A stretch of 64,000 nucleotides of DNA from Rosa chinensis (lineage: Eukaryota; Streptophyta; Magnoliopsida; Rosales; Rosaceae). Position 1 is the first letter of the stretch. Every line of letters starts with the position of its first letter. This document shows, piece by piece, positions 14,882-26,963 of the stretch. The position numbers and the translations under genes are program-made. The notes beneath the pieces are model-generated. The model did not search any database. It was not told where the DNA came from and saw nothing but the letters and a program-made list of their open reading frames with translations. The stretch covers positions 8,367,501 through 8,431,500 of the forward strand of contig NC_037090.1 of the NCBI RefSeq assembly GCF_002994745.2, written 5' to 3'.

Positions 14882-15084
14882 CATAGCAATCACCACAGAA
14901 AAATTTGAAATCTGTATCGGGTATGTCACGAGGTGGAAGCCTAAGAATTTCTCCACGGAGAGGATCAACCAAGAAGAACTCTTGTATATTTCTGAAGCAA
15001 AATAAGTTGGAGAAAACGAAATCTACCTTGAATTGGTGAATATGGTACGGTTTTGATGTGCACAAGGGTAAGTGCACGCTTTCC

Positions 15085-15344
15085 TATTAGATGATTTTAT
15101 AGTGCTTTTTATACATATCAAAACTCAAAAACAATCCAACTACTTTCCAAGAGTCTTTGATAGATTCTTTCTCACTCAAAATGAAGAAGCTTTTCACCAA
15201 AAAAAAAAAAAACAGCTCTCAATAGGTGACACTCATTCATTTTGTCTTAGACCTATCTTCCCACTCTCCTCCTCTGCCTCTACCTCTGCTTTCATCTAAC
15301 AATTTTTTTTATTTTTATCACTATAGCTTTGGAAGCCTTAATCA
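15085..15344. other. Spacer between split F-box gene and CACTA element
   Basis: About 260 bases, possibly intron or upstream DNA of the F-box gene, ending in the TCA target duplicate of the CACTA element. No F-box domain can be read here. Confidence 0.4.
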
Positions 15345-15639
15345 CACTACAACAGAAAGTCTTTTTAGCGACCAATTTTTTTACGAGGAATTTAATTTCC
15401 TCAATAAATGTCACTTTTTACGAGGAATATTTCTATTCCTCACTAAATGTCATTAGGTTTTTTGCGAGAAACATATTTTCCTCACTGTACACCACTTTCT
15501 ACGACGAATGTTTCGGTTCATCACTAAAGGTGACCATAGTTTGGTCTCCTAAATCAACATGTTATTAGCGAGGAAATATGGGACTCGGGTGAGGAATTTT
15601 TTCATCGCGAAAATGACTTTCAACGAGGAAATAATGATT

Positions 15640-16430
15640 TCGTCGTTATTAGTTTGGCGAAAAATTATGTAAAACCCGCCAAATTCAAAGGCGACAAAAC
15701 TATGGTTTCCTCGCTAAAAATCTAGGTTTTACGAGGAACTATTTCCTCGTCAAAAGAAGCCATTGGCGAGAAAATAATGATTTCGTCGTTATTTGTTTGG
15801 TAGAAAATTATGTAAAACCGGCCAGATTTAATGGCGAAAAAAATACAGTTTCCTCGCTAAAAGTTTGTGTTTTACGAGGAACTATTTCCTCGTCAAAAGA
15901 AGCAATTAGCGAGGAAATAACAATTTTGTTGCTATTAGTTTTGGCGGAAAATTATGTAAAACCCGCCAAATTCAATGGTGACAAAAGTATGGTTTCGTCG
16001 CTAAAAGTCCGTGTTTTACGAGGAACTATTTCCTTGTCAAAATAAGCAATTAGGGAAGAAATAACTATTCGTCGTTATTAGTTTGGCTGAAAATTATGTA
16101 AAACCCGCCAAATTCAATAGCGACAAAAGTATGATTTCATCGCTAAAAGTCTGTGTTTTACGAGGAACTATTTCCTCATCAAAATATGCAATTAGCGGGG
16201 AAATAATGATCTCGTCGTTATTTGTTTAGCGAAAAATTTATGTTAAACCTGCCAAACTCAATGGCACAAAAGAATGGTTTTCTCTCTAAAAGTCCGTGTT
16301 TTACGAGGAACTATTTCCTCATCAATTAGCGAGAAAATAACGATTCCGTCATTATTAGTTTGGTGAAAAATTATGTAAAACCCGTCAAATTCAATGGTGA
16401 CAAAAGTATGATTTCCTTGCTAAAAGTTCG
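15640..16430. repeat. 143-bp tandem array in the left subterminal region of the CACTA element
   Basis: The marker ACGAGGAACTATTTCCTC recurs at about 15731, 15874, 16018, 16160 and 16303, spacing 142-144 bases. Each unit also carries GGCGAAAAATTATGTAAAAC and CCGCCAAATTCAATGGCGAC-like text. At least five units; the last ones are degenerate. Confidence 0.88.
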
Positions 16431-16460
16431 TGTTGTACAAAGTGCTCTGCATTAGGATTC

Positions 16461-17065
16461 AGATGGCATGACGACCGTGAAACGTGTTTATGTCTTCTTG
16501 GTTGACTGATGGCATGACGACCGTGAAACGTGTTTATTTTTGACATCACGTCTGTAAAATATTCCATTGATCGATGTGTGTGGACATAAGATAAAAATTT
16601 CAATTTTAATTATAAAGACGTTGGCTTATACCAATTTGCCTCCTAAAGTTGTATTGATTTATACATTGCATTTAAATTGTTGAGGTTCATTCTAAAACAA
16701 CCATGAAGTGGAAAATAAATATGGAGAAACCAACCGCTCGATGGAAGATTGTAATGTTTTATGGTAGTTGTAAAAAATCCAGCCAATTTGGTTCTCGTTT
16801 CAAATTAGGTCAACTAGGTCAAACTTAGTTACTCTTATAAACCTATATTTATATATCATAGATTTCAAAGAGCAACCACTATCAATTAAAATAAAATGGA
16901 AAAACCGACCGTTGGATGAGATTATTACTATAAATTATGAATGTGGTAAAAAATGTAGCCAATTTCACCATATTTTCGAATCCGATCGAATTGGTCAACC
17001 TTCGTCACTTGTATGTCCTCTTGGTTAATCGATGGCGTGACGACCGTGAAATATGATTGCACAGG
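16461..17065. repeat. Short dispersed repeat with core GACGACCGTGAAA
   Basis: GATGGCATGACGACCGTGAA occurs at about 16461 and 16508 and, with one change, near 17031, each followed by A/T-rich text. It lies inside the CACTA element but is different from the CGAGGAAA arrays. Confidence 0.7.
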
Positions 17066-17230
17066 GGGTTGTACTCTAGACACTACACATTATGTAATTT
17101 AATTAACTGTTCAAACTTTAGATCTTTATATATAGATTGTCTATGCAAAATTCTCCGATCTTCATACATAGATTGTATATGCAAAACCTTTTATAAAATA
17201 ATCATTTAGTTAGCCATTATCATAACATTA

Positions 17231-17463
17231 GCCTTAAAACCTACCCCGAATCCCTAAACTCTTAAACCTAAACCCTAAACTCTAAACTCTAAATCCTAAA
17301 CCCTATACCCTAATCTCTAAACCCTAAACCTAAACTTTATATTTTTATATTGTATATACAAAACCTTTTTCAAACTGAAAATTATTTAGTTAACTATTGT
17401 CGTGACCTAAGTCTTGAATCCCCTAAACCCTAAACCCTAAACCCTAAACCCTAAACCCTAAAG
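17231..17463. repeat. Interstitial telomere-like (CCCTAAA)n tract
   Basis: Degenerate copies of CCCTAAA run from about 17231 to 17335. Six perfect tandem units of the plant telomere repeat follow at 17421-17463. It lies inside the CACTA element, so it is not a chromosome end. Confidence 0.92.
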
Positions 17464-17627
17464 AGAAAGATTAAAGCGGGCTCTTAAAAAAACCAAAAAA
17501 AATTGAAAGCGGAGCATTTAAATGTTCAAAGTGGCAATGAAAAAAGAAATGGTGCCCAAGACGAAAATGAAAAACTTAATTAATAGAGAAACACGATTAA
17601 AAAAATAAAAATAAAACCCAATTCTCT

Positions 17628-18180
17628 CGACCCTGGCTTTCTCTTTCTCTCGCCTTCTCGTCAATTTCTTCTGGGTTGATTAGGGTTTTGCTTCTTCGCT
17701 GCAATTCTCTCCATCCTTAGTTTCTTTTTGTTTCAATTCGGAGAAATCCAATCAAAGATGCCCAAAAATCCCCAAATCGACTGCCCAAACCCCAAAATTG
17801 CATCCTTTCCCCAATTCCAATCAGCATGATTCCTGTGAGACTCAAGCGGAAGGAAATGGAGGTCCGATTCGGGACAAAACCGAAGGAGGTGGCGCTACTG
17901 CATCGGCGACGACAGCGCCGGGTCGTGGGAGGGGATGAAGTCTCTGAGCCAGATCTTGAGGTTCAGAGAGGTGGACTCGCACCTTGTGCGTTGACGTTGT
18001 GATTTTGACCCAGCCGGTCTTGGCTTCCTCGCTGCTCCAAACTTTCTGAGCAGGACCATGCGAAGCGTAGTCGTCTTCGTCAAACACAGTCGACTCGGAA
18101 GCTTAAGAACAAGAACTTGAATTTGGCTCCTTGTACTCTGCTTGTTGAATTGTAAGATCATTCCTGCCTGAACTAATTGC
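17628..18180. other. GC-richer, gene-like block inside the CACTA element
   Basis: Begins with a CT-rich, 5'-UTR-like leader containing TTAGGGTTTTG (a telo-box), then about 350 bases of balanced composition that read open in one minus-strand frame (17842-18087). It contrasts with the AT-rich surroundings. I do not recognise the product. It may be a captured host gene fragment. Confidence 0.4.
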
Positions 18181-21100
18181 AATTGTAGAGCTTGCTATCA
18201 TGCCATGTGATCTGTTTTGCTTATTGATTGCCCCTTATTACGTGGATTATCAACACAATCTTCTTAGGTGATGGTATTTGGTGTTATATGTTGTCATTTG
18301 GTACTCTGTGAAATCTGTTCATTGCTTGAAGATATTCAATTGTCCTGTGCCATATCCCTTCCCATTTCTTGTTTTCTTTTTTATCTATCTTCTTGATTTC
18401 ATTCACGCTTTTCTTTCAATTTGCTTTCGTACAATTACCAACGAAGTTACCTGTTTTCATCATTTTCAGTTTTTGCTTCTGTATAATTACCATTCAAAAT
18501 CAAAATACGTACAATTACCAATCAATTTTGGTTTGTTTTCTGCAATTTTTCCTTCTTTCTCATCCTCTTGTCTATAATCTTCGGGTTTGAGGCTGTGGTC
18601 CTTTTCCAGGACTACCTGTTATGGTGCAGAAGTTATATGGTTGCTGCATCCTTGGGTTGTCAAGTAGGAGGTGGCTTTTATTCTCAAAATTGAAACAAGG
18701 ATTATCCTAGCATAAGGAAGACCAGGGTATTAATGGCCATCATAAGGGTTTTTTTTAGCACGGTGTATCATCCATTACCACGTTTTCCCTTCTTCTACCT
18801 CTAGACTACACCTAAAATTCCAGCAGTTCCTATGTAGATTCAGATTATTAATTGCTTATTTGTGTAACTGTAAATGTCATTCACCCTATGAGTAAGATTT
18901 TGCACACTTATAGCTATGGTGTTGCTGGATTTAGCCTTTACATCTAACTTTAAAAGAGTTACTGTTATTTTCCTTCTTGTAGTATCAGTTGAAGCTTGTA
19001 GGAGAAACATCAAGTTCAATGGTTCAGTTGCATGTTCAAAGGTGGAATCACATCTTGTTGATGCTCGTGTGCCTCACCAACCAAAAAGAGTGTGATGTGG
19101 TATGCATATGATATCTTTTTCGCAAAGCATCTGTTAAGAATTGTTTACCTGAATATGATTAACAAGTGCTATCAATATCCCAAACTTGAAATAAAATAAA
19201 ATAACATAAGAATTTTATGGACTTTTACTGCTTGGGTGAATTTTAGGTTTGCACTACCTCTGTTTCTCATGTGTACTGCAACAGATATGGCAGTTGTATG
19301 TTCTTGATTATACCTTTTCCCTTGAATATGCATACCATGAAACTCTTGATAGTTTCACTAGAAGTGTAACTCGTTTTATCTTGGTAAACTAGTTTTTAGC
19401 ATGTCTTTTTCATACCTACTAGTTTTTAGCACCTGGAAGGTATAGCTTTCTACTGAGATATCATTTAAGTGTCTTGACTCTGTTTTGCACCTTTTTTGTT
19501 TTTTTGTTTTTTTGTTTTTACATGTTTTAACTGAAAAGACTAAAAATTTGAGCTTACTGTTGGATTTCAGTGTAATGGTTCAGGGAAGGGCACATAAGGA
19601 GCAATCTGGGTTTGATTGTCAGGATGCACTTAGATTCCAGTAAGGTTATTAGAGTTCTGATTGATGGGCGTGAACTCTTATTCTATGTCTTTTATTTATT
19701 TGTATTATTGGTAGCCTAGTGTAATTAAAGACATTAAATGGTTCATATGCTTCATGATCTAGTATTATGATATATTCCTGGATATGAAAGTTGATTGATA
19801 GTTTGCATTTGTTAGATGTGTTGGATCTATTGAATGCGGTGTTGAAGTTTTGGTTTTGCTCATAGTCTGTTGGTTGATATCGATTTATGTTATTTTCAAT
19901 TGAACCAAATATCAAACCTTTTCAGGTTTTGTTGATATTTGGCACTCCAACCAGATCTTTGCCAATGAGTCACTTGAATATCACAAAACCTGTGCAGGCG
20001 TGTTGTGAAGGTAGTTTATGACAATTGCATGTTAAGCACTATATGTTGATTATATGCGAAGCACTATATGCTCACCTCTAGTAAACATTGCAGGTACGTA
20101 CTGGACATGAAGTTTAATCTTCCATTTTGAAGAGCCTTGTGAATAATGTGAAGATGTGTGAGGCTCATCCCGTTAAGCTTTTTTGAATAAAAGCTAAAAC
20201 TGCTAGTATGTACTTTTGCCTTTGAAATATAGGTCTGGATCTTGTACTTCCTTCAAGTCTGAGAATAATGAACTACTAAGAGAGTTTTGTATTGTAAACC
20301 ATGTTTGCAGCAATATAAGTTTCTTTTGTTCCAAATTCATTCTTAAGTTCTTTTAGTTCTTTTGTCATTTTGTTTATTGTTTAACTAGTTTTGAATAAGA
20401 ATCCTCTGTAGAATAAAATAATATCGCCCACAGGCCATATTGTAATATGCAGACAATTGCAACAAAAAGAATATTTCTTTGCTATAGACTAAAACTAATA
20501 ACGACAAAAGTAAATTTCCTCACTATAGACGTTAGATCCTACGCTGATGGAAAAAACATTCCTCGTTATTGAGTATTTTAGTGAGAAAACTTTTTCTCAT
20601 TGAAAGGATATATATTGTGATGAAATAAAATTTCCTCGCTGAAAACGGCTTATAGCGAGGAAAAACTTCCTCGCCTAAAGCTATTTATAACAACGAATAT
20701 ATTTTCGTCACAAAAACTAGAGTTTAAGTAATTAATTTATTTATAATTTTTTAATTATTGATTATCATTGGCAAGGAAATAAATAATTTAGCGACAAAAT
20801 CTTGTTTGTCGGAAAATATATTTAACGACTATTTGATAATTCTTGGATTTTTTTAACGAGAAAAAAATTTGAGTTGGGTGAGGAAAAATATTGTCGCTAA
20901 AGAATAACAACGAGAAAAATTAATTTCATCGCTAAAAGGGTTTGGCGAGGAAATAGTTTTTTCGTCGTTGAACCTTTTCTTGACGAGCTTTCTCCGACGA
21001 ATTGAAGACCAACAAAATTTCCTCGTAGAAATCCTACAACGACGAAATGTCGGTTTTCAGCGAGGAATAAGTTCCTCGCAAATGAGGTTTTTTGTTGTAG

Positions 21101-21194
21101 TGTCATTCTAGTTAATTAAGCTGACTTTCAATGGTATTGTTAAGATGATCATGTTTCGTCACGCTGTGACATCCAAGATATAGATTAATTCTTC

Positions 21195-22062
21195 TTGGTA
21201 CCACCTTGTGACATCCAAGATACAGATTGTGAAATTTGCAATGATTGTTATGGTATGGGATTTGATAGTTTAACTGGTACCTATAAAATTCTTCGTGTTT
21301 CTAGAGTTTCTAAGGGTAGATTTGCAGAGGAATTAGTCACGCATGTTTTTGAATTGGGCACATCTTCATGGCGAAATATAAGTTCAGTTCCACCTTATCA
21401 TATATACCCCATGAAGTGTGTATCTGCTTATGGAGATATGCATTGGATTACAATAGATATAAATGAAAGGACATGCCATATAGTTTCTTTTGACTTCAAG
21501 AAAGAAGAGTTCTTTTCATCACCCCATCCTAGTTTACAAAGATTTGACCACCCACACTTATTCTCTAACTTGCATTTAGTTACTCTAAGAGGATTTCTGG
21601 CCACAGTGGATACTTGTTTATCAACTGATGTGACTATGAATGTTGAGATGTGGGTGCTGAAAGACTATGATACGAAAATATGGACAAGAGATTAATTACA
21701 CCATAAGTATTGAAATGGTTGGATTGCGTCCAATTTTTTTGTCCAATGATATTATCTGTGGTGAATGGGAGCATGGCATATTTTTGAAGCATCTGGGCAA
21801 GGATGGTAACATCTTTTTCTTGGATCTGAAGTGTCTTTCGATGAAAGTTGTAACATTTGGGACTGGAAATAATAGTAGGATCTATAGTTATACCAAGAGC
21901 TTGATTTCCTTGAAAGATTATGACAATTTGGTTAGAGTTGAAACAAGTACTGGAAGTCTAAACAGTTACGGTCAATTGGTTGAAGGGGCGCGGTGGAAGG
22001 CTTCAGTTTGTCTGAAAACCACATCATGCGAAGAATATCTTCTATCTGAAATAGTGGCATAA
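21195..22062 (+). pseudogene. F-box-associated (FBA) gene fragment with frameshift (copy 2)
   Basis: Highly similar to copy 1 but on the opposite strand. It starts inside the FBA region (DIQDTDCEICNDCYGMGF) and lacks everything before it. Reading is open to about 21694, where WTRD meets a stop. The next frame resumes at NYTISIEMVGLRP and runs to the stop at 22060. Compared with copy 1 (WTSDYNISNQMGGLRP), about four extra bases around 21693-21697 shift the frame. Just upstream, GTGACATCCAAGATA occurs twice (about 21165 and 21208), a local duplication. It lies beside the right end of the CACTA element. No F-box domain is found, so this is a decayed fragment. Confidence 0.82.
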
Positions 22063-22449
22063 GGCTTGTCACTTGTGCTGGTGTTTGGTGTGATGGCTTC
22101 AGCACTATCGGGTTTTATTATGCAATTCCTTTTTTTATTTCGGATTATAGCAGTCTCCTGGGATTCTATTATTGTGTTGTAAAATTATCCGACACTCCTG
22201 TTCTTCTCTTTATTTATTGTGGTCATGAGACTCGTCAATTGTATTACATCATTTTTTCATATATTACAATACATAGGCACATGTTGACCAATCAGAGGAG
22301 GAGCCACGTTGGGCCGTGCCCCAGTCAGTTTGCATTAAAAGCTGTTGTGATGCAGTGGCGGACGCCGCGGACCTATTCAAGTATTTGAGCCTGGTCCTAG
22401 GTTTGAATTTTGGTACATTGTGGCTAATGTCAACCTTTCTTTTTTATTT
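22063..22449. other. Spacer before the first MULE
   Basis: 3' tail of the F-box fragment, then TE-like text around 22355 (GCAGTGGCGGA). A counterpart in inverted orientation (TCCGCCATTGC) is near 25180, hinting that an older element surrounds the MULE. Not firm enough to delimit. Confidence 0.35.
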
Positions 22450-22721
22450 GAGTTAATTACATATAAGTATATATTTGAATGTTTTTTTTAGTTATAAAGC
22501 CACTAACTAGTTTTTTTCTCTCATAAAGCCACTAGATTAAAAAAGGTGTTATAATTTGGTTATTAAAAACCATCAAATTTACATAAATGCCACTAGAGTA
22601 CAAAGTCAACAATCATTCTCTCCCTCATCTCCGGCGAGGTCTTCGATCAACTCCTGCTGACCTCAGGCCAACTTCCGATAAACTCCGGCCGGTCTCCGGC
22701 TGACCTTCGGCCAACTTCAGG

Positions 22722-23390
22722 CGACCACAAAAGCTACTGTCACTAACACCAAAAGCTACTGTGGCTAGCAACAAAAGCTACACTGATGAGACTGTTGGTA
22801 ACCTCCGGCGAGGTTACAAAAGTTACTATCACTAGCAACAAAAGCTACTGTCACTAGCAACAAAAGCTACTCTGGTGAGATTTCCGGAAACCTCCGACGA
22901 GATAACAAAAGCTACTATCACCAACAACAAAAGCTACTTCTTACCCAAAAATCTATGCTCCCAAAAACGAAAAGCTACTATCCCCACCAACAAAAGCTAA
23001 TGTCACCAATACCAAAAGCTACTCTCACCAGCAACAAATGCTACTCTCACCAACACCAGAAAACTACTCTCACAAATAGGAAACTGCTTTCACCAATACC
23101 AACGAGTTACTCTCACTAACATTAGAGAGCTATTCTTGTATCAAAAACTACTCTCACCATCAACAAAAGCTACTCTCACCAACGCAAAAACTACTTTCAC
23201 CACCGACAAAAACTACTCTCACCAACGTCAAAAACTACTATCACCACCACAAAAAGCTACAATCATCACCACCAAAAGTTACTCTCACCAACAACAAAAT
23301 ATACTTTCATCAACATAAAAAACTCTTATCACTAACAACAAAACGCTACTTTCACCAAAATCGATAGCTACTCTCACCAACATTGAAAAC
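22722..23390. repeat. ACAAAAGCTACT minisatellite
   Basis: More than twenty copies of ACAAAAGCTACTCTCACCAA-like units, period about 18-20 bases, increasingly degenerate to the right. It lies within the first MULE. On the plus strand it reads as a Thr/Lys/Ser-rich frame, which I regard as accidental. Confidence 0.85.
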
Positions 23391-23948
23391 CGCTTCACTT
23401 GCTCTCTTTCTGAAATGATGCAAGTGCAAGAGAAATATTGCCAGAATTCAACCACAAAAACAAAAACAAAAACAAAAATAAAACACCATCAGAACACATA
23501 GATACCATAACATCAAAATTGAACAATGAGGCATAAAATTAAGATCCAATTTCATGTCTTTCTTAACAGAAACTTCAGCAATTCTCATTTTGTCCTACAA
23601 TTATGATCTAATCCAATTAGAAAACCACAATGGATCTACAACATTATATAGGCAACAAGCAATAATCAATTGATCGAATAGAGATCAAACTGAAACAATT
23701 TCAATCACAGGAACTAATCTGATGATTTGTTAATACGATATCAAGGATAACAATGCCAGAATCACCGAATCAAATTACAGAGTAAGAGAACGGAGACCGG
23801 AAGTTCCAGGCTTCTGGCCGTCGAACATCATCATCCGGATCCACGACCTCAGCTCACTGAATGTTCTCAGTTGCGGCGGCATGACGCTTTGGACTCTCTT
23901 GCGTTTGACCGCGTTCGTCCACGACTATGAAACCACAACTTCGCCGTC

Positions 23949-24295
23949 TCAGACAGCCGCTTTCTTCACCACCTCTCTTCCATAACTTGATCGAGTAACT
24001 TTCCGAGACGGCTCTTCAGTTTCGCTGAAGCTTCTCTTCTTTAAACTCGACCTCACCTCACTCTCCGATCCAACTAAGAATTTGCCTGACTTTAACGAAA
24101 TCTCGCTGCCGAAGTACGAACACGAGGTCGATTTCACAGAGAAACCAGAAGCCTCACTACGAGCATTTGGTTTCTGAGAAGAGTAGAGAATCTGACAGAT
24201 CTGAGTTGGAATCCAGTGAGGTAGCTCCGATCGGAGCTTCGTCATCGTCTTCAGGCGTGGCTGCGCCGTTTTGAGGTTTTGTAAGCTTGGATCCA
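23949..24295 (-). CDS. Unidentified open frame inside the first MULE
   Basis: About 115 residues beginning MDPSLQNLKTAQPRLKTM and ending VVKKAAV, preceded on its strand by a CT-rich leader and the GA/CT microsatellite. The composition (Ser, Lys, Arg) suggests a nuclear or disordered protein. No family is recognised. It may be a captured host fragment or element-specific gene. Confidence 0.3.
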
Positions 24296-24478
24296 TTGGA
24301 ATCTCACCAGATCGGAGGCGGTGGTCGTCAGAATTGGATGGGGGGACAGAGAGTGTCGTGCCGGTGGTCGCCGAAATCAAACGGGGGAGAGAGAGAGTCG
24401 TGCTGGTGGTCGCCGAAATCGGAGGTGGAGACCAAAGAAGTGAAAAATCTGGGGTCGAGGAGAGAGAGAGAGAGAAAG

Positions 24479-24488
24479 ACTGTGATCG

Positions 24489-24547
<59 letters not shown>
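24479..24547. repeat. (GA)n microsatellite in the first MULE
   Basis: A nearly perfect GA run at about 24495-24547 with shorter GA runs before it. Similar GA tracts occur near the right end of the other two MULEs in the window. Confidence 0.95.
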
Positions 24548-24549
<2 letters not shown>

Positions 24550-24709
24550 TGATGGAATTAATTGGGTTTCTGAAGTGGGAGGGTAAAATTGTCAGTAATG
24601 AATTAGTTTGTGGAAGCAGGTGGCCTTATGTGTACAAAAAAAATTAAGTGGCCTTATCACCAATTAAAATTTCAAAAGATCACTTGTGTGTAATTTTCTA
24701 TTTTTATTT

Positions 24710-26963
24710 CTTCTTTTTTATAACATCTTATATAATTAAGCCAATTCTCAAATGAATGGTTAAATTTTTGAACTACCATATTTGTCCTCACATAATATAG
24801 ATATTAATAAATAAATTATTTATATATGTGGATAAGATAGTCAATTGACTATGTCATATTTTAAAAATTTACAATACTTCACATTAAAAAAGGAGAAACT
24901 TTCCCAATATCAGGAAATATAACTTTTTAAAATTAAAAATATAAAAATAAAAGTCAATTCGCACATGTTAAAGGGCTAGTACTATTCTAGCTTCTCAACA
25001 CAAAAACATTAACACTATCCTTTCATGTAGTTGAATGTTTGATTAGTAAACTATGTAATTTTTAAAAAAATTATTGATCTTTCTAATTTTTTATTTTTAT
25101 TAAAATTTTAATACATCCTAAGTTTAATTTGTTTTTTTTAACTTTCGAGGTCCCAGTAGAGATCAATTTCTGGCTCCGCCATTGCACCAATATACATTTA
25201 TATTTAAACATCATTACTGTGGTTTACCTTGAGCTGTGGTTTCCAACATCAAAGACTTAGAGTAGCTTTTAAATCTCAACTCAAGAGGTTATGTCCAAAT
25301 AATTTTCATTTTCTTTCTAGGCTAAATTGTAGTAAAAGTTGGTATATATTTGCATCTAACACTTTAAGATCACCTAATACTAACGCTAATTTTTTTTTTT
25401 TTTACAAAAAATGTTGTCAACGAGACTCCAAGTGTACGAACAAAACCAACTTAAATAAGTAGATTATTAGGTCAAATTTTCTAAATGTATGACACCGTTC
25501 GATCAAAAAATAAACAAATGTATGACACCAATTCATTTAAATTAAAAAAATATAAAAAATATTTTCAATCATGCGATATCATGCACCTTGTACATGTAAG
25601 ATCTAAGAGGTTTGTTTACGGTGCACCAATATATATACTAATACAACAAGCAATTAGTTTAATTCAGAGTTAAACTGACTCCATGCATTGGCGGACTACT
25701 TTGAGATTGATCAATTTCTATATGGTATTAGTATATCTATGATCCAACTAAATCTATTAGATGAATCAATATATTGATGTACGTACGCAATGTAAAACTT
25801 ATTAAGCTATTAGTATCTTAATCATTGATGGATATGAAAGAATTAGGCTGCTCGCCTGCTCGAGTGGGTTGCTGGCCAGCTCTCATTGTGATAGCTAGAG
25901 TTCTAAGCAAAATGATGTGTGAGCTGCGTAACTGATTAAAATTTGGCACTAGAGGGATGAACTCCCGAAGTTATTGTCTCATTCTATTTCCTCGTAGCAA
26001 TAGTTATTTCTCTTATTGCCTTTGTCAAGATCTACTACATCCGATCATCTGTAAGTGACACTCCCACTTGTAAATGGTACCAACTACAGATTTAGTTTTC
26101 AACTTTCACAACCTCATTTCCCATATTTTCTTGTGGTTCATACCAGACTATCTATTGATAAAGAATGATCGTTTCTTTTTTGGAAGATTATTAAATTCAT
26201 TTATAATGATCATCGAGATTCATAATATAGAGGAATTTAAGAAAAAGAAAAAAAATTTTAGTTAAAAAGAACTGAAGAAAAAAGAAAGAAAAAAATGATG
26301 TCTACTACTATAAAGTGAAGTTTTTAAAAGCGTGCCAAATTTTAAACTACCTTAATTACTTCTATTGAGTTAATTGAAACAAATAAATAGCGAAAGAAAC
26401 AAATAAAAAATAAGTGAATTAGTTAAAATTAACCATCTCATTTTTTTTACGTGAATTTGTGAGTCTGTATGGATGAAGCTAGGCACTGTGCTGCAATGCA
26501 CAGTTAGAGCATTTCACATGCGCGCCGAAGGGGTATATGTTGGGCTAGGAAGCCTTTGTATTCCCTTTGACAAAAAAAAAAAAAACAAAACAAAAAAACT
26601 TTTATTTTTTTAGAATATATTGGAAGAATGGAAGGTTGAACATAGATACAGATAAGGTAGATGACATGACCAATTAATCAAAGGCTTTATGTGCCTCCTG
26701 AGCTGGAAACGGTAATTCTTTGTCCGTCTGTCTCTGTGCGACAGTTGTTTATTTCATTTCTGGTATATCTTTGATCCTCTGCTGTTAGGTCTTGTTCTTC
26801 CTTTCATATTTGCCTTCTTCCACTTTTCTGCAAATCTTCATTTACACGCGGATTGGCCATCACATTTCCGCCGACGTTTAGCTCTCTGGGTCAATCACGC
26901 AATCTCAATTTACATTGGCTTTTGAGTTCTAGCTTGGTTTGCTCATCAATCCTAGTGTGAAAG
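24710..26963. other. AT-rich intergenic DNA and thioredoxin promoter
   Basis: Nothing gene-like in 24710-26700. From about 26700 a promoter and leader for the thioredoxin gene are expected. The text near 25150-25185 may be the edge of an old element. Confidence 0.5.

Larger units (their letters stand above)
9938..15077 (-). pseudogene. F-box-associated (FBA) gene split by a 4.2-kb insertion (copy 1)
   Basis: Two blocks on the minus strand are halves of one gene. The upstream block (about 15077-14882) reads FFLVDPLRGEILRLPP to CGDCY. The downstream block (10673-9938) continues at GMGFDSLNGTYKIL and stays open for about 240 residues to a stop at 9938. The second F-box copy at 21.2 kb reads DCYGMGFDSLTGTYKIL without a break, which proves continuity. 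The blocks are separated by an insertion at 10674-14881 with the 5-bp duplication CATAG. The family is the F-box plus FBA/kelch-like substrate-recruiting subunits of SCF ubiquitin ligases. The F-box domain itself is not found; a possible splice acceptor lies near 15085. The downstream half has no internal stop, so the disruption looks fairly recent. Confidence 0.82.
15345..21102. mobile_element. Non-autonomous CACTA (En/Spm) DNA transposon, 5.76 kb
   Basis: The left end is CACTACAACAGAAAG and the right end is the inverse of CACTACAACAAAAAACC. Both are flanked by TCA (15342-15344 and 21103-21105), the 3-bp target duplication diagnostic of CACTA elements. Both subterminal regions (15360-16430 and 20480-21095) are crowded with direct and inverted copies of CGAGGAAA / TTTCCTCG, the expected transposase-binding arrays. 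No transposase (TNPA/TNPD-like) reading frame is visible, so it needs a partner in trans. The interior holds a telomere-like tract, two unrelated repeats and a GC-richer block that may be captured gene sequence. Confidence 0.9.
22450..24700. mobile_element. Non-autonomous Mutator-like element, 2.25 kb
   Basis: Flanked by the 9-bp duplication TTTTTATTT (22441-22449 and 24701-24709), as expected for Mutator elements. The ends are imperfect inverted repeats of about 60 bp sharing AATTACAxAxAAGT and ATAAxGCCACT. There is no MURA transposase. The interior has an AAAGCTACT minisatellite (22722-23390), a minus-strand open frame (24295-23949) and a long GA tract that would be the leader of that frame. 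A gene-bearing or pack-type MULE is likely. The target site is low-complexity, so the boundary has some doubt. Confidence 0.72.

Noticed and set aside
14990..15030. A 35-nt GT...AG segment in F-box copy 1 as an intron
   Set aside because: Far too short for a plant intron, and the frame is open through it with FBA-like residues.
17231..17463. Telomere or chromosome end
   Set aside because: Only six perfect units and enclosed in a CACTA element with sequence on both sides.
24271..24586. Plus-strand frames ending in RERERERE
   Set aside because: Translation of the GA microsatellite.
22355..25186. Outer transposon with ends GCAGTGGCGGA and TCCGCCATTGC
   Set aside because: Inverted match is short and no target duplication could be found.
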